NCBI RefSeq assembly: GCF_052324685.1
Contig: NW_027506875.1
Location: 518,501 to 582,500, forward strand
Length of the DNA stretch: 64,000 nt
DNA from: Brachyhypopomus gauderio
Lineage: Eukaryota; Chordata; Actinopteri; Gymnotiformes; Hypopomidae
Direction of reading: 5' to 3'
The notes under the pieces were generated by a model that did no database searches, was not told the DNA's origin, and was given only the letters and a program-made list of their open reading frames with translations. This document shows, one piece after another, positions 1 to 10,290 of this stretch. Position 1 is the stretch's first letter; each line of letters opens with the position of its first letter. Both the position numbers and the translations under genes were made by a program.

Positions 1-347
1 AAGTACTGTTGAGTTGTACTGCCAGATATTCAAACGTAGGATGTTCCCCTAATGAGATCTGCTTACATCGGAAAGCTTTATGGTAAAAACATGCAACACC
101 ACCACCTCTCTTATTTACTCTGGAGACATTAAAATAGTTAAAGTCGGGAGGTGAAGCTTCATTTAGCACTATTGCTATCAAGCCAAGTCTCTGTTAGAAA
201 AAGAAAGTCCAGACAGTAATCTTCAATTAATTTAGCTATTATAAAAGACTTGTTTGTGAGTGAGCGGACATTTAGTAAGGAGACTTTGAAGACTTGATGT
301 GTTTGATCAGCATCGCTTACATCACTTGTGCATTTCACTGGGATCAA
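1..347 (-). pseudogene. LINE ORF2 start: endonuclease domain, frameshifted
   Basis: Translation from 347 gives an endonuclease N-terminus with the NVRSL motif and the catalytic Glu context LTETWL, typical of ORF2 of L2/CR1 LINEs. The frame breaks at about 159-166. A different frame then continues the homology-like reading to the left edge with no further stop seen. It is therefore a one-nucleotide frameshift in an otherwise readable copy, and the rest of ORF2 lies outside the window. Confidence 0.7.
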
Positions 348-482
348 ATTTTGTTTGTTACAATGTTTTGTACCCTTATGTTTTCTTCTGATTACATTTT
401 TATTTCGATTCTGAGAGCCATGCCACCGGCTATTTAAAATAACTGGAATGTAGCACTGACTAGGAGCATGGGTTCCAGTGTG

Positions 483-2033
483 TCAGACCTGAGAATTCAC
501 TGAGTGTGCAGGAGAAGTGGGTGAGTTCCTGCAAGACAGCAGACTGTAGTGTTGCAGAACCTCTTCAATCTCCTGGAGTTTACCTCTGAGACTGTGGACA
601 GATTCTCTGACAGGAGATGGTGGGCTCCTTTGACTGACATTACTGACGTTACTGCTGGCGGTTGGGTGCAGATTCCGCATGTGAGTGATTCCATACATTA
701 GATTGTCCACAAGCATTTGAGTCCCAGCCCTGTTAGGGTGAAGCTGATCAGGTTTAAAAAGCTCAGGACGCCTCCAAAAAATGTTGAAATTGTCAATGAA
801 GTTTACCTTCCGATGTGCACAGGCTGTAGTGAGCCAGCTGTTTAGAGCCAGCAGTCTGGTAAAGTGACCACTGCCTCGACGTGCAGTTGGTATCGGTCCA
901 GAAATGAACACTTCACACCGGGAAAACTCCAGAATGTCGAGCAGATGGTTAAAATCCTGTTTCAGTATCTCAGACTGTTGTTTGTAAACATCGCTAGAGC
1001 CGACATGTACAATCAGTCTTTCCGTAGCTAGATGGTCATGCAATATGTGTGGAATCATGGGTATCACTTCACAGACAGTAACACGAGGAAAGCAAAAGGC
1101 CTTAATACTGTTGCTCCATACATCTCTGATGACTGAGTCCCCGATTAGCAGCGTTTTGGGCTGTGGCGGTGTTCCTCGTCTTCTTTCACCGTTAATGCCT
1201 CGGCGGCTAACATGGTTACCACCCCGATGGCCAACATGGTTACCACCCCGATGGCCAGCATGGTTACCACCCCGATGGCCAGCATGGTTACCACCCCGAT
1301 GGCCAACATGGTTACCACCCCGATGGCCAACATGGTTACCACCCCGATGGCCAACATGGTTACCACCCCGATGGCCAACATGGTTAGCATCCCGATGGCT
1401 AACCCTCTTAGCATGCTTGTTAGCATGCTGCTGGCTAACACAGTTGGCAGCCTGGTGGTTGGTCCGCGAATGGCCAGAGTTATTTGCAAGCTTAGCAGCC
1501 AGACTGGAGTCGGATCTCTGATGCTGATTGGGGTGCGTTTGATGTCCTTGATGTCCTGGAGAGGGAGGCAGTACGTTGTGATGAGACTGCTCAGTTTCTG
1601 CTACTTCAGTTGAGGCAAGAGCTTCATATCTGTTATCGAGAAGAATGTTCTGTTCTGAAGATTGCTGCTTGCCGCCGCTGCTGTGCTGGTTTCTGCTACG
1701 TTCCTTCCCCCGAACAAGAGTCCAGCCCTTATCATTGTTGTTGTTAACAGGATTAGGAGTTGAGGCCAAGATGAGCTTAGGCTTTGCCCCCAGTACATCC
1801 CAGCGACAATGGAGAGAAACGTCTCTTTCTTTGCCAGTCACAGGGACGGTTTTGTCAGCGGTTTGTGTGGCAAGAATCGAGTCCAGATATTCTTCCTCCT
1901 CCCTTATAGAATGTAAGGTATGGATTCTTTCCTGAAGTTCTGCAACCCTCTGAGACAGTTTGATACACTCAGAGCAAATAGATGATGTGGAAGCATGAGG
2001 CATAATCGCAAAAGCACCGGGCACAAGGCTCAA
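483..2033 (-). CDS. LINE ORF1 protein with SGNH/GDSL esterase domain
   Basis: The 516-residue ORF1 is intact from ATG to stop. The N-terminus has a Cys pair and a short heptad-like stretch that could be a coiled coil (about residues 18-50). A hydrophilic middle follows, then a run of eight-residue repeats (GGNHVGHR) at about residues 215-280. The C-terminal half is an SGNH hydrolase: block I GDS in LLIGDSVIRDV, a GSSD block III-like motif, and a DxxH block V in DQLHPNRAG supplying the catalytic Asp and His. In the family this esterase is thought to help the retrotransposon RNP associate with membranes or lipids; that role is family knowledge, not visible here. The start was chosen as the first ATG of the longest frame. 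It is a repeat ORF, not a host gene. Confidence 0.8.
   Translation of the reverse strand: MSLVPGAFAIMPHASTSSICSECIKLSQRVAELQERIHTLHSIREEEEYLDSILATQTADKTVPVTGKERDVSLHCRWDVLGAKPKLILASTPNPVNNNNDKGWTLVRGKERSRNQHSSGGKQQSSEQNILLDNRYEALASTEVAETEQSHHNVLPPSPGHQGHQTHPNQHQRSDSSLAAKLANNSGHSRTNHQAANCVSQQHANKHAKRVSHRDANHVGHRGGNHVGHRGGNHVGHRGGNHVGHRGGNHAGHRGGNHAGHRGGNHVGHRGGNHVSRRGINGERRRGTPPQPKTLLIGDSVIRDVWSNSIKAFCFPRVTVCEVIPMIPHILHDHLATERLIVHVGSSDVYKQQSEILKQDFNHLLDILEFSRCEVFISGPIPTARRGSGHFTRLLALNSWLTTACAHRKVNFIDNFNIFWRRPELFKPDQLHPNRAGTQMLVDNLMYGITHMRNLHPTASSNVSNVSQRSPPSPVRESVHSLRGKLQEIEEVLQHYSLLSCRNSPTSPAHSVNSQV
1207..1404. repeat. 24-bp coding minisatellite inside LINE ORF1
   Basis: About eight head-to-tail copies of a 24-bp unit sit in frame in ORF1 and encode the octapeptide GGNHVGHR, with A/V and R/H variants. 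Units keep the frame because 24 is a multiple of three. ORFs on the other strand across this array are artefacts. Confidence 0.9.
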
Positions 2034-2489
2034 ATATCCAAGTTAAAAATCCAAAGTGCAAAAATAACACCCAATAAGTTCTGGCAGGTATTTCACAGCT
2101 GAAAACAGTATCAGCTGCTGATAAAACAGTGCACAAAACCACTCACAAGGATGAGGCGCAAAAAACAGTTCACTCGCAGTGTCAGACTGTCGGAATGTAA
2201 AAAATGCTAAATAATCCTTTATAGATGACCAAGATTACCAAGTGAAGTAACGAGTAATGGATCCTTTTAACTTGTAAAAATAACTTGAACTTGTAGATAT
2301 AACTCAAATAAATGAAAGGACAAGCAGAGCTGACAGAAAAGCGTCTGTACAGGAGGAAAGCAGGAAGTGAAAAAAAAAAAAAAAGATAAGATAAGAGACA
2401 TGCACAATAATATTGTACTATTTAATCATTCTACAACTGTCATTTACCAAAAGTAAGGTAATAATTATTAAATTATTTTATATTTGCAG

Positions 2490-3419
2490 TAGAAATAAGC
2501 CAACAGAAAGAGCAAGCTTCAGAAGAAGAAAGGGTATTTTAGATTTAATTATAAATGTACAGTAACGGTGGTATTGTCTTTGATTATACTGATATGATTT
2601 ACATATAATCGTGAAATAAAATAAAATTTCACACAGACGCACATTGGTGAAGGAATTTACATCAATACAAATCAGTGGAAGAGAGTCCAAGGAAACAGCA
2701 AGGACAGCTTGTTTGTGAAGGAGCTGGCAGTGTGCATTTGGGGCACAAACATTTTGGCCAACCGGAGTCTGGAGGGTAAAAGTTGTCCAACAACAAAGAC
2801 AACCCCCAGGCCCCCTCTAACCCCTCACAAATTAAGAGCACTAAAAAGTAAGTAAGAATGTTGATAAAGAATACTAATCTGAAAATGATGGAGGATATTA
2901 CTGCTGCATGAAATATTACATGTGTCTCTTTTGGACCAGGACACTTGAATTTTATTAAAATTTCTCAATGACCTGCTAATAATCTTATACATATCTTCTG
3001 TGCAAAATGTTGACATTTAATAAAACTGTTCATAATAATAGTCATGTGGCCTTTGAGCAGGTTATCTAGTCTTCATATAGGCTAGAAGTTTATACCTCAC
3101 ATTTAGGAGTTTAGCTCCTCTGAGAAGGCCTATACATGCAAGTAAATGATTTGTACTTTGTTTCAAGTAAATAGTTTTTGAAGTCTTTAGAAAACTATAT
3201 GATTTTATTGTTGTGCAGTAACATGCATATTTTATGCATATTAAAGTTTTCTCATGACATTTTGCTTTATTTTGTTTTGTTAAAGATTGCTTCCAAAAGT
3301 GGCTCGAGACAAAAAACCTGGAAGAGTTCGAGCTAAGGACCAGAGCAGGAAAATTTGGACGTTATGTTACAGAAAAAATCCAAGACATCAACAAAAAACA
3401 AAAAAAACAAAATCAATAA
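2490..3419 (+). pseudogene. Inverted duplicate of the last three exons of the BEN-domain gene
   Basis: Exons are 2490-2533 (44 nt), 2637-2847 (211 nt, the BEN domain) and 3286-3419 (last exon, stop TAA at 3417). All have AG acceptors and, where needed, GT donors in the same places as the minus-strand copy, and the frame is open across all three. It lacks every upstream exon, so it is a partial duplicate, probably with no promoter of its own. It differs from the minus-strand copy by one A fewer in the poly-Lys codons, which ends the protein earlier. The plus-strand orientation means a read-through transcript would be antisense-complementary to the other copy. Confidence 0.8.
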
Positions 3420-3837
3420 GTACATTATTTGTTATTTGATAAAATTATATTACTTGTTTAAAACGTCGTTTGTACAAATAGCATTTTATTAAAGCAGCTG
3501 TTATAATAATTTCTCAGTAAATTAAGAAAAATAAATATTTTTGAGTTGTCTTTTAAAATTGTCTTTGTTTCTTGCCTATTTTGCAAACTGGTCTATTAAC
3601 AGTAAAGCATAGGTGTTAGGGCAGGTGTGCACATGTTTAAACATTCCCTGCTTGTTTTAGTGTTGCTCTCCTCCAGCATGCCTAATTTAATTGTCATTTA
3701 GGAAAACATCAAAATGTTCCAGACAGAAAATCCACGACCATGGTTGAGGCACATTGTATAATATTCTGGTCACTTGACAGTTCTGCAACAAGCTATCAAA
3801 GGTTAATTGTAAATTTAAAATACTAGTTATTTTACAG

Positions 3838-4100
3838 AATACCAGGTACAAGCTGGTTTTGGACAGTAAAACCACCCACCAGCAACAAGATGGTTTAAGA
3901 TGGTGTAACCAGCTATAAACCAGCTACCACCTATGAACCAGCTAACAGCTGGTTTTGAATGGTTTAACCAGCTACCAGCTACAAACCAGCTACCAGGTTC
4001 CAAAACACAGCTTAAGCTGGTCAAGCTGGTTAACCAGCTTGACCAGCTTAAGATGGTATGAGCTGGTTTTTCCAGCAGGGCAGGCTTTAAGCTGGTTTAT
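3838..4100. repeat. ccagct-rich repeat block (left arm)
   Basis: Irregular short repeats of ccagct / agctgg with interspersed cttaagctgg make this block internally self-complementary. The same block occurs inverted at 4613-4857 in the right arm. It looks like a miniature fold-back element, but no clear termini or target duplication are visible. Confidence 0.6.
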
Positions 4101-4104
4101 ACTT

Positions 4105-4612
4105 GAAGCCTGGTTTATACTTGACGCGCCGCGAGCGGCGCGAGGGTCCGCGCGGCGAAAATGACGTAATCGCTGAGGCTCCGCCCGTGCGCGAGTGCCT
4201 CGCGCGCTGTCGCTGCACGAGGTCGTGCACCTCTCGAATTTTGCAACTTCGCGCGCGCGCCGCGCTTCAGCGCCATCGACAAAGTCATGTTTGCAGGGTT
4301 CATACACCTATACAAGGTGGAATTAAACAACAAACTCGAGTATTTGTATAAATATTTAACTTAATTAAGTTTACCGTGCTGGGAAATACTGAAATGGACC
4401 TTTAAAGTGCCGTACAAGTGCTTTAATTCCACCTTGTATAGGTGTATGAACCCGGCAAACATGACTTTGTCCATCGCGCTGAAGCACGGCGCGCGCGCGA
4501 AGTTTTACAAAATTCCAGAGGTGCACGACCTCGCGAACGGACAGCGCGCGAGGCCCTCGCGCACGGGCGGAGCCTCGGACCCTCGCGCCGCTCGCGGCGC
4601 GTCAAATATAAA
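4105..4612. mobile_element. Two inverted copies of the GC-rich repeat at the palindrome centre
   Basis: The left copy (about 4105-4345, minus) and right copy (about 4346-4612, plus) share the element also found at 10290-11284, 26417-26806 and 43595-44304. Recognisable parts are a cgcgccgcgagcggcgcg hairpin, a tgacgtaat CRE-like site and a conserved AT-rich flank. No coding capacity is evident. The two copies differ from each other more than the arms outside them do, so they predate the arm duplication or are separate insertions. Confidence 0.65.
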
Positions 4613-4857
4613 CCAGCTTAAAGCCTGCCCTGCTGGAAAAACCAGCTCATACCATCTTAAGCTGACCAGCTTAAGCTGTGTTTTGGAACCTGGTAGCTGG
4701 TTTGTAGCTGGTAGCTGGTTAAACCATTCAAAACCAGCTGTTAGCTGGTTCATAGGTGGTAGCTGGTTTATAGCTGGTTACACCATCTTAAACCATCTTG
4801 TTGCTGGTGGGTGGTTTTACTGTCCAAAACCAGCTTGTACCTGGTATTCTGTAAAAT
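4613..4857. repeat. ccagct-rich repeat block (right arm)
   Basis: Mirror copy of the block at 3838-4100, next to a copy of the GC-rich repeat on its left and the BEN-gene 3' region on its right. Confidence 0.6.
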
Positions 4858-7340
4858 AACTAGTATTTTAAATTTACAATTAACCTTTGATAGCTTGTTG
4901 CAGAACTGTCAAGTGACCAGAATATTATACAATGTGCCTCAACCATGGTCGTGGATTTTCTGTCTGGAACATTTTGATGTTTTCCTAAATGACAATTAAA
5001 TTAGGCATGCTGGAGGAGAGCAACACTAAAACAAGCAGGGAATGTTTAAACATGTGCACACCTGCCCTAACACCTATGCTTTACTGTTAATAGACCAGTT
5101 TGCAAAATAGGCAAGAAACAAAGACAATTTTAAAAGACAACTCAAAAATATTTATTTTTCTTAATTTACTGAGAAATTATTATAACAGCTGCTTTAATAA
5201 AATGCTATTTGTACAAACGACGTTTTAAACAAGTAATATAATTTTATCAAATAACAAATAATGTACTTATTGATTTTGTTTTTTTTTGTTTTTTGTTGAT
5301 GTCTTGGATTTTTTCTGTAACATAACGTCCAAATTTTCCTGCTCTGGTCCTTAGCTCGAACTCTTCCAGGTTTTTTGTCTCGAGCCACTTTTGGAAGCAA
5401 TCTTTAACAAAACAAAATAAAGCAAAATGTCATGAGAAAACTTTAATATGCATAAAATATGCATGTTACTGCACAACAATAAAATCATATAGTTTTCTAA
5501 AGACTTCAAAAACTATTTACTTGAAACAAAGTACAAATCATTTACTTGCATGTATAGGCCTTCTCAGAGGAGCTAAACTCCTAAATGTGAGGTATAAACT
5601 TCTAGCCTATATGAAGACTAGATAACCTGCTCAAAGGCCACATGACTATTATTATGAACAGTTTTATTAAATGTCAACATTTTGCACAGAAGATATGTAT
5701 AAGATTATTAGCAGGTCATTGAGAAATTTTAATAAAATTCAAGTGTCCTGGTCCAAAAGAGACACATGTAATATTTCATGCAGCAGTAATATCCTCCATC
5801 ATTTTCAGATTAGTATTCTTTATCAACATTCTTACTTACTTTTTAGTGCTCTTAATTTGTGAGGGGTTAGAGGGGGCCTGGGGGTTGTCTTTGTTGTTGG
5901 ACAACTTTTACCCTCCAGACTCCGGTTGGCCAAAATGTTTGTGCCCCAAATGCACACTGCCAGCTCCTTCACAAACAAGCTGTCCTTGCTGTTTCCTTGG
6001 ACTCTCTTCCACTGATTTGTATTGATGTAAATTCCTTCACCAATGTGCGTCTGTGTGAAATTTTATTTTATTTCACGATTATATGTAAATCATATCAGTA
6101 TAATCAAAGACAATACCACCGTTACTGTACATTTATAATTAAATCTAAAATACCCTTTCTTCTTCTGAAGCTTGTTCTTTCTGTTGGCTTATTTCTACTG
6201 CAAATATAAAATAATTTAATAATTATTACCTTACTTTTGGTAAATGACAGTTGTAGAATGATTAAATAGTACAATATTATTGTGCATGTCTCTTATCTCT
6301 TATCAGAGATAGGATGAATGTATAAGTGTAACCAAGTCATTCATGTTTTATTAGCAATATACTTACCAACTGTTGCTTGAGGAGTGTTTAATGGGGGTGA
6401 CAAGTTGGATTGCCCTGAAATGTATAATATAATGATAATAAATCTTCAGTACAAGTTTGTATCACAGATTAAATGAACATTAACTAGGGCTTTTTTATTA
6501 GACAATAGGTAGACGCAACAAGCTGTTAGTGTTATATGCAACAAAACCACAAACACCTTCTCAAGCAAAACAGATAATGTTCAAAATATAATAACAACAG
6601 TAATAGTAATAGCAGTATAACTGAAAGGTCTTACTAATTGTTTGAGGGGTGTCCATAAAATCAGGAAGGCTGTTATTCTCTATAACATAAATGAGACCTT
6701 AAATGTAATTCACTGTCATTACATTCAATAAATAGTACAGCTTTAAATTCCAGTTTAGATAAAATGATAACGATTGTTTTGTGTTTTGTGAGGCAGCCTT
6801 TTAGGAAAGAAGGGTGAGTGTTACAAACTTACCAGGAAGGATTTTGGAGACCAAACACTTTTGGAGTTCAGTGTTCAATTTTCTCAGTTGTTCCAGTTCA
6901 CTAATGGCTTCTTGATATTTATGCCCAAGTACTGTGTGCTTCTTCTTTAATTCATCAAATTCAGATTTGGCAATTAATTCATCATCACTGCCACTAGATG
7001 TTTCATCATCCAGCAGAATCCTCTGCCTCTTTGATTGACTATTAGAGGCACACAGTGGCTGGATTCTTTTCTGGCTTTGCCGCTCTTAAAAAAATTCCAT
7101 TAGTGAGGCCCGCTTTCCCTCAATAATGCTTGCCTTTTGTGACATCTGCAAATAATAATAGCACATAACATCTCACTTGCTCTTATCATATATATATATA
7201 TTAGGGATGCAAATTATCGATTAATTCATTAATCGTTAGTTGACTGATCTTATCGATCGACTTTCGATTAATCGATAAGCGGGGTTTTTCACCTGAATTT
7301 CAGTGTTTCAATAGGGCTTTTAAAAATATCAGCTAAATAT

Positions 7341-7570
7341 ACTGCTCAAAAAAATTAAGGGAACACTAAAATAACATCCTAGATCTCAATTAATAAAAAT
7401 CTTTGAAATCAGTTGAAAATCTCTCATTTCTACCTGTTGTCTGTTCCATTTGCACAAGAGCAGTTGAAATTGATTCACAATCAGTGTTGCTTCCTATCTG
7501 AACACGAAGTGTGGATGACTTGGAGTTACATTGTGTTGTTTAAGTGTTCCCTTTATTTTTTTGAGCAGTG
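7341..7570. mobile_element. Tc1-type MITE nested in the hAT element
   Basis: It has inverted termini actgctcaaaaaa / tttttttgagcagt, the same ends as the full Tc1/mariner element at 29379-30942, and is flanked by TA. At about 230 bp with no ORF it is a non-autonomous deletion derivative of that family. Confidence 0.8.
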
Positions 7571-7799
7571 TAGTTAAAACACTTTGTTCAAAAAGTATAT
7601 ATTATGATAATTATATTGTATTATATTATATATTGCTCAAGTAATTATGCATGAGGAAATTTTTATGGTATAACAAAATACATTCTTTCATTTTAAAAAA
7701 GGAATAAATTAAGGACTGGCTCAGTTCAATTTGAAACATTAGACATTAAAAAAAATGTTTAAAAAAAAGAAGAAATTAAATAGAGAGCCAAACAGAATA

Positions 7800-8340
7800 T
7801 TATTGAGCCCATGTTTGGACAATGTTTCTAGCTTTGTAGTGAACACATGCTGTAACGCGACCGGAGAGTGCCCAAGTTTCCACAACATCATTGAGCTTGT
7901 CAGTTAAACTGTCAGCAGTGTGTCTATCCGACATGTTCGTCGTAATCAGCACTGCAGATTTTAGCTGCCAGTTCTCGTCAGTGTAGTGGCACGTCACAGT
8001 AATGTAACTTTCTGTTGTTAGAGCCGTCCAACAATCTGTTGTAAGGGCTACAGTAGTAGCAGTAGATAGCTTTGTTTTTAGCTCACTCGTATTTTTTTGT
8101 AGCGAGCTTCGAAAACGCTCGCCTTCCCAGTGTAGCTGTGATTTTAGGTTGACCAGGTGCACTGGTGATATGCAGGACAGCTGCATGCATGGTGTTCAAA
8201 TGATAATTGAGTGAGCTAGTGGAACTGTTGTACTTCAATACCGCATTACACACAGAACATTTGACTTCTTTGCCTAAATTAACAATGTTGAAATTGTAGC
8301 GACTACTACTCCTCGCACCGCACGTCTTTTCGCCCGCTTC
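7800..8340 (-). pseudogene. hAT transposase fragment (BED finger plus start of catalytic region)
   Basis: From about 8340 leftward a BED zinc finger is readable (CSVCN, then YHLNTMH). It is followed in another frame by a ZBED-like hAT transposase segment (TTDCWTALTTESYITVTCHY, RHTADSL, ACVHYKARNIV) ending at 7800. The rest of the catalytic domain, including the dimerisation hATC region, is missing. Frame changes and truncation make it non-functional. Confidence 0.75.
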
Positions 8341-8508
8341 ATTTTGTTTTCCACTCTGGTCTTTCGCGACACGTGTTCACCTCTCGTTCTTACGCTCTGT
8401 TCAAGTTAATACAGGAGCGCTCTCTAATGATTAATCGTGATTAATACATTTTGATCGAGTAACGTCTTAATCGACAATTAATCGAAAGTCGATTAATCAT
8501 TTGCATCC

Positions 8509-8511
<3 letters not shown>

Positions 8512-8588
<77 letters not shown>
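8512..8588. repeat. (TA)n microsatellite
   Basis: Uninterrupted TA dinucleotides of about 75 bp next to the right end of the hAT element. Confidence 0.95.
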
Positions 8589-8590
<2 letters not shown>

Positions 8591-9827
8591 TGCACATATA
8601 TACTTACAGCAGTATTTTCAATTTCTTTCCTTTCTGAGTTTCTCTGGCTCTCCACAGGATTTTACTCCAGTAACTTTGGAACCCGAATCCTTTTCCCTGC
8701 ACCTAGAATGTCCTCTATTTCTTCAGAAGTGTCTGTGAAGAAAAATATGTAACACTTTAAACCGTAATACTGGTCAGGCACACTCAAGTCTTCCCTCTTA
8801 TAATTTTTATATATGATTATATAAAATTTATATACAAAAAATTAATACAAACATTTATATTATGCTCAGTTTCTTTTTCATGCTGAATGTCGAACCCAGA
8901 ATGATAGTTTAATCATTGAATGTTCAGTATTTGTCTTATACAAATGGCTCAGCTAAAACATGAAAATCACAGTTTACAGACCTCCGTGTTTAATTATAAT
9001 TAAAGAGCAGATATTGTCAGTGCACTTGCGGCATTTTGGCCCTCAAAAGGGAAGTGAAAAGTTCTCCACCAACATTCTCAGTTAAGTATTACCCAAGAAC
9101 AGGTAGAAGGCAGCCTTTCGGGTTAAATCGTGCCCTTTTAAACTTGATCAACTAATATGATTCTCAGACCAGACTAATTATAAGAATGTAAAAAATGAAA
9201 GACAACGCATGGGATGTTGCATCGGCTGTTGGTGCAGAAGGTAAGTCTTTTGTTTTATAAATATATTTTAACGAGCAAGGTGGTCCATGGTCGCCAGGCT
9301 ACCGCACGCGACACAACTAACTATATAAAGGCTTATTAGGTCTTATTAGGTTCGTAGATGATGTTGCTGAGTAACCCTCTTAATGGTAACACGAGTAGCA
9401 CAACCTGCTAACTAATATCCAGTCTTGACAGTGTAGACAGCTTCATACAGACAGATCAAAGTAACATTTAATGAACAGACCACGGACGATTTTGATCGCC
9501 GCGACAGGTAATGTTTTGTAGATCCCGGTTCGGGTAACTTGTAGCCAAATTGTATCAGATAGCGACAAGTTTAACTCACGTCGTACGTCAAACAAAATGT
9601 TGAATTGTTATTATTATACGATATACTATTATTCTGTATTATAAAAACGTTAGCTACTTACCTTTTAGCATCAAGATTTGGCCAGCGAAAAACCCCCCTT
9701 TCCACAGAATCCAGTATGCGTGTACTGCAGAATAATCTTCTGTATTTTTTGGGTCAAAGTTTTTGATGTCTTTAATATGTACAATATTTTTTACTCCGTC
9801 GTCGATGTATTGTACGTAGGCAAACAT

Positions 9828-10290
9828 TTTATTAATGCGAAAAAATCTTAAGGAAAGAACAAGGAAAAATATGAGAGAGCTAGGTGGCTAACAAACTTGT
9901 AACGGTATTCGAACGCAGCCTCCATTCGAACAATTCTGAGGCTCGCGCAGCTCATCAGTGCAGGACATTAAAGTATGACACGGTGATGCGATTTTATAGC
10001 CAGCAATAATGAGGACACACAGACACATACATATATAATTATGCTGTGTGTGTGTGCGTGCGTGTGAATATGTGTATATATATTAGTGGTGGGCCGTTAA
10101 CGGCGTTAACGCCGATAACGGCCGACCACTAATTAAATTTAACTCGCTTGCAGACCGTTTTTATCTGTATATATATTCATGAACATTTACCTGACGCATT
10201 TTAATGTTGCTTTGTGTTTCAGGTTTGAAAAGTGCTGGAATTTAGGCTAAAGTACATTAAAATGTTGAAATTACGTTAACAAATACGAGC
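9828..10290. other. Upstream flank of the BEN-domain gene
   Basis: No gene is seen. The first 150 bp left of the start codon region is moderately GC-rich and could hold the gene's promoter, but no core element is clear. It also contains a short TG/TA microsatellite (about 10020-10085) and a 50-bp fold-back at 10083-10132. Confidence 0.5.
10083..10132. repeat. 50-bp fold-back of a hAT-like terminus
   Basis: The sequence reads TTAGTGGT..GGCCGTTA..CGGCGTTAAC and then its reverse complement. It looks like two element ends joined head to head with nothing between them. The motif resembles termini of a common fish hAT family, which is an inference. Confidence 0.6.

Larger units (their letters stand above)
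1..2385 (-). mobile_element. LINE of L2/CR1 type, 5' half (ORF1 plus start of ORF2)
   Basis: A non-LTR retrotransposon lies on the minus strand and runs off the left edge. Reading leftward it has a 5' region (about 2385-2034), an esterase-type ORF1 (2033-483), a short spacer, and the start of ORF2 with an apurinic-type endonuclease domain. An SGNH-esterase ORF1 is known from L2 and CR1 clade LINEs, which is the basis for the clade. Its 5' end abuts an A-rich tract at about 2369-2383, exactly where the left arm of the palindrome begins, so the insertion or a breakpoint lies there. The reverse transcriptase is outside the window. Confidence 0.8.
2387..6301. repeat. Large near-perfect inverted repeat (palindrome)
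   Basis: The left arm (about 2387-4327) is the reverse complement of the right arm (about 4422-6301) with a central spacer of about 94 bp. The outer 1.7 kb of each arm is nearly identical. I saw only isolated differences, such as one G/A at 2511 and one extra A in a poly-A run of the last exon. The inner 200 bp, made of the GC-rich repeat, is clearly more diverged and has small indels. Both arms carry the same three terminal exons of a BEN-domain gene, arranged tail to tail, plus a block rich in ccagct repeats. Confidence 0.93.
7202..8511 (-). mobile_element. hAT transposon, internally deleted
   Basis: The termini are inverted and start TAGGGATGCAAAT on both strands, with long, imperfect, AT-rich subterminal inverted repeats. 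The flanks are (TA)n, so an 8-bp target duplication is compatible but not provable. It contains a fragment of hAT transposase and a nested Tc1-type MITE. It lies in intron 2 of the BEN-domain gene. Confidence 0.8.
5247..9827 (-). pseudogene. BEN-domain-containing protein gene (BEND-like), two in-frame stops
   Basis: A spliced minus-strand gene can be followed through eight exons with matching phases: 9662-9827 (ATG, start MFAYVQYIDDG), 8608-8732, 6833-7136, 6635-6679, 6367-6414, 6154-6197, 5840-6050 and 5247-5401. The N-terminus resembles that of BEND5-type proteins. Exon 3 encodes a charged coiled coil (EFDELKKKHTVLGH onward). Exon 7 is a BEN domain (GEGIYINTNQWKRVQGN, then FVKELAVCIWGTNILANRS). 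Exon 8 ends in a Lys-rich tail. BEN domains bind DNA or chromatin in transcriptional repression; this is family knowledge. Each of exons 2 and 3 contains one TAA in the otherwise open frame, so this copy is probably dead unless those are sequence errors. Exons 4 and 5 are 45 and 48 nt and look like duplicates (both carry TPQ-T). A hAT element sits in intron 2. Confidence 0.75.

Noticed and set aside
1045..1613. Plus-strand ORFs with WLPPRWP or MVTTPMA repeats
   Set aside because: Antisense shadows of the LINE ORF1 octapeptide repeat, which has the esterase domain in the other strand.
4103..4351. Arg-rich ORFs in the GC-rich repeat copies (also 10447-11010, 43540-43829)
   Set aside because: CpG-rich composition gives Arg/Ala codons in all frames; no conserved frame among copies.
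2478..6209. Pairs of identical 62-70-residue ORFs on opposite strands
   Set aside because: They are wrong-frame ORFs duplicated by the palindrome; the coding exons are in other frames.
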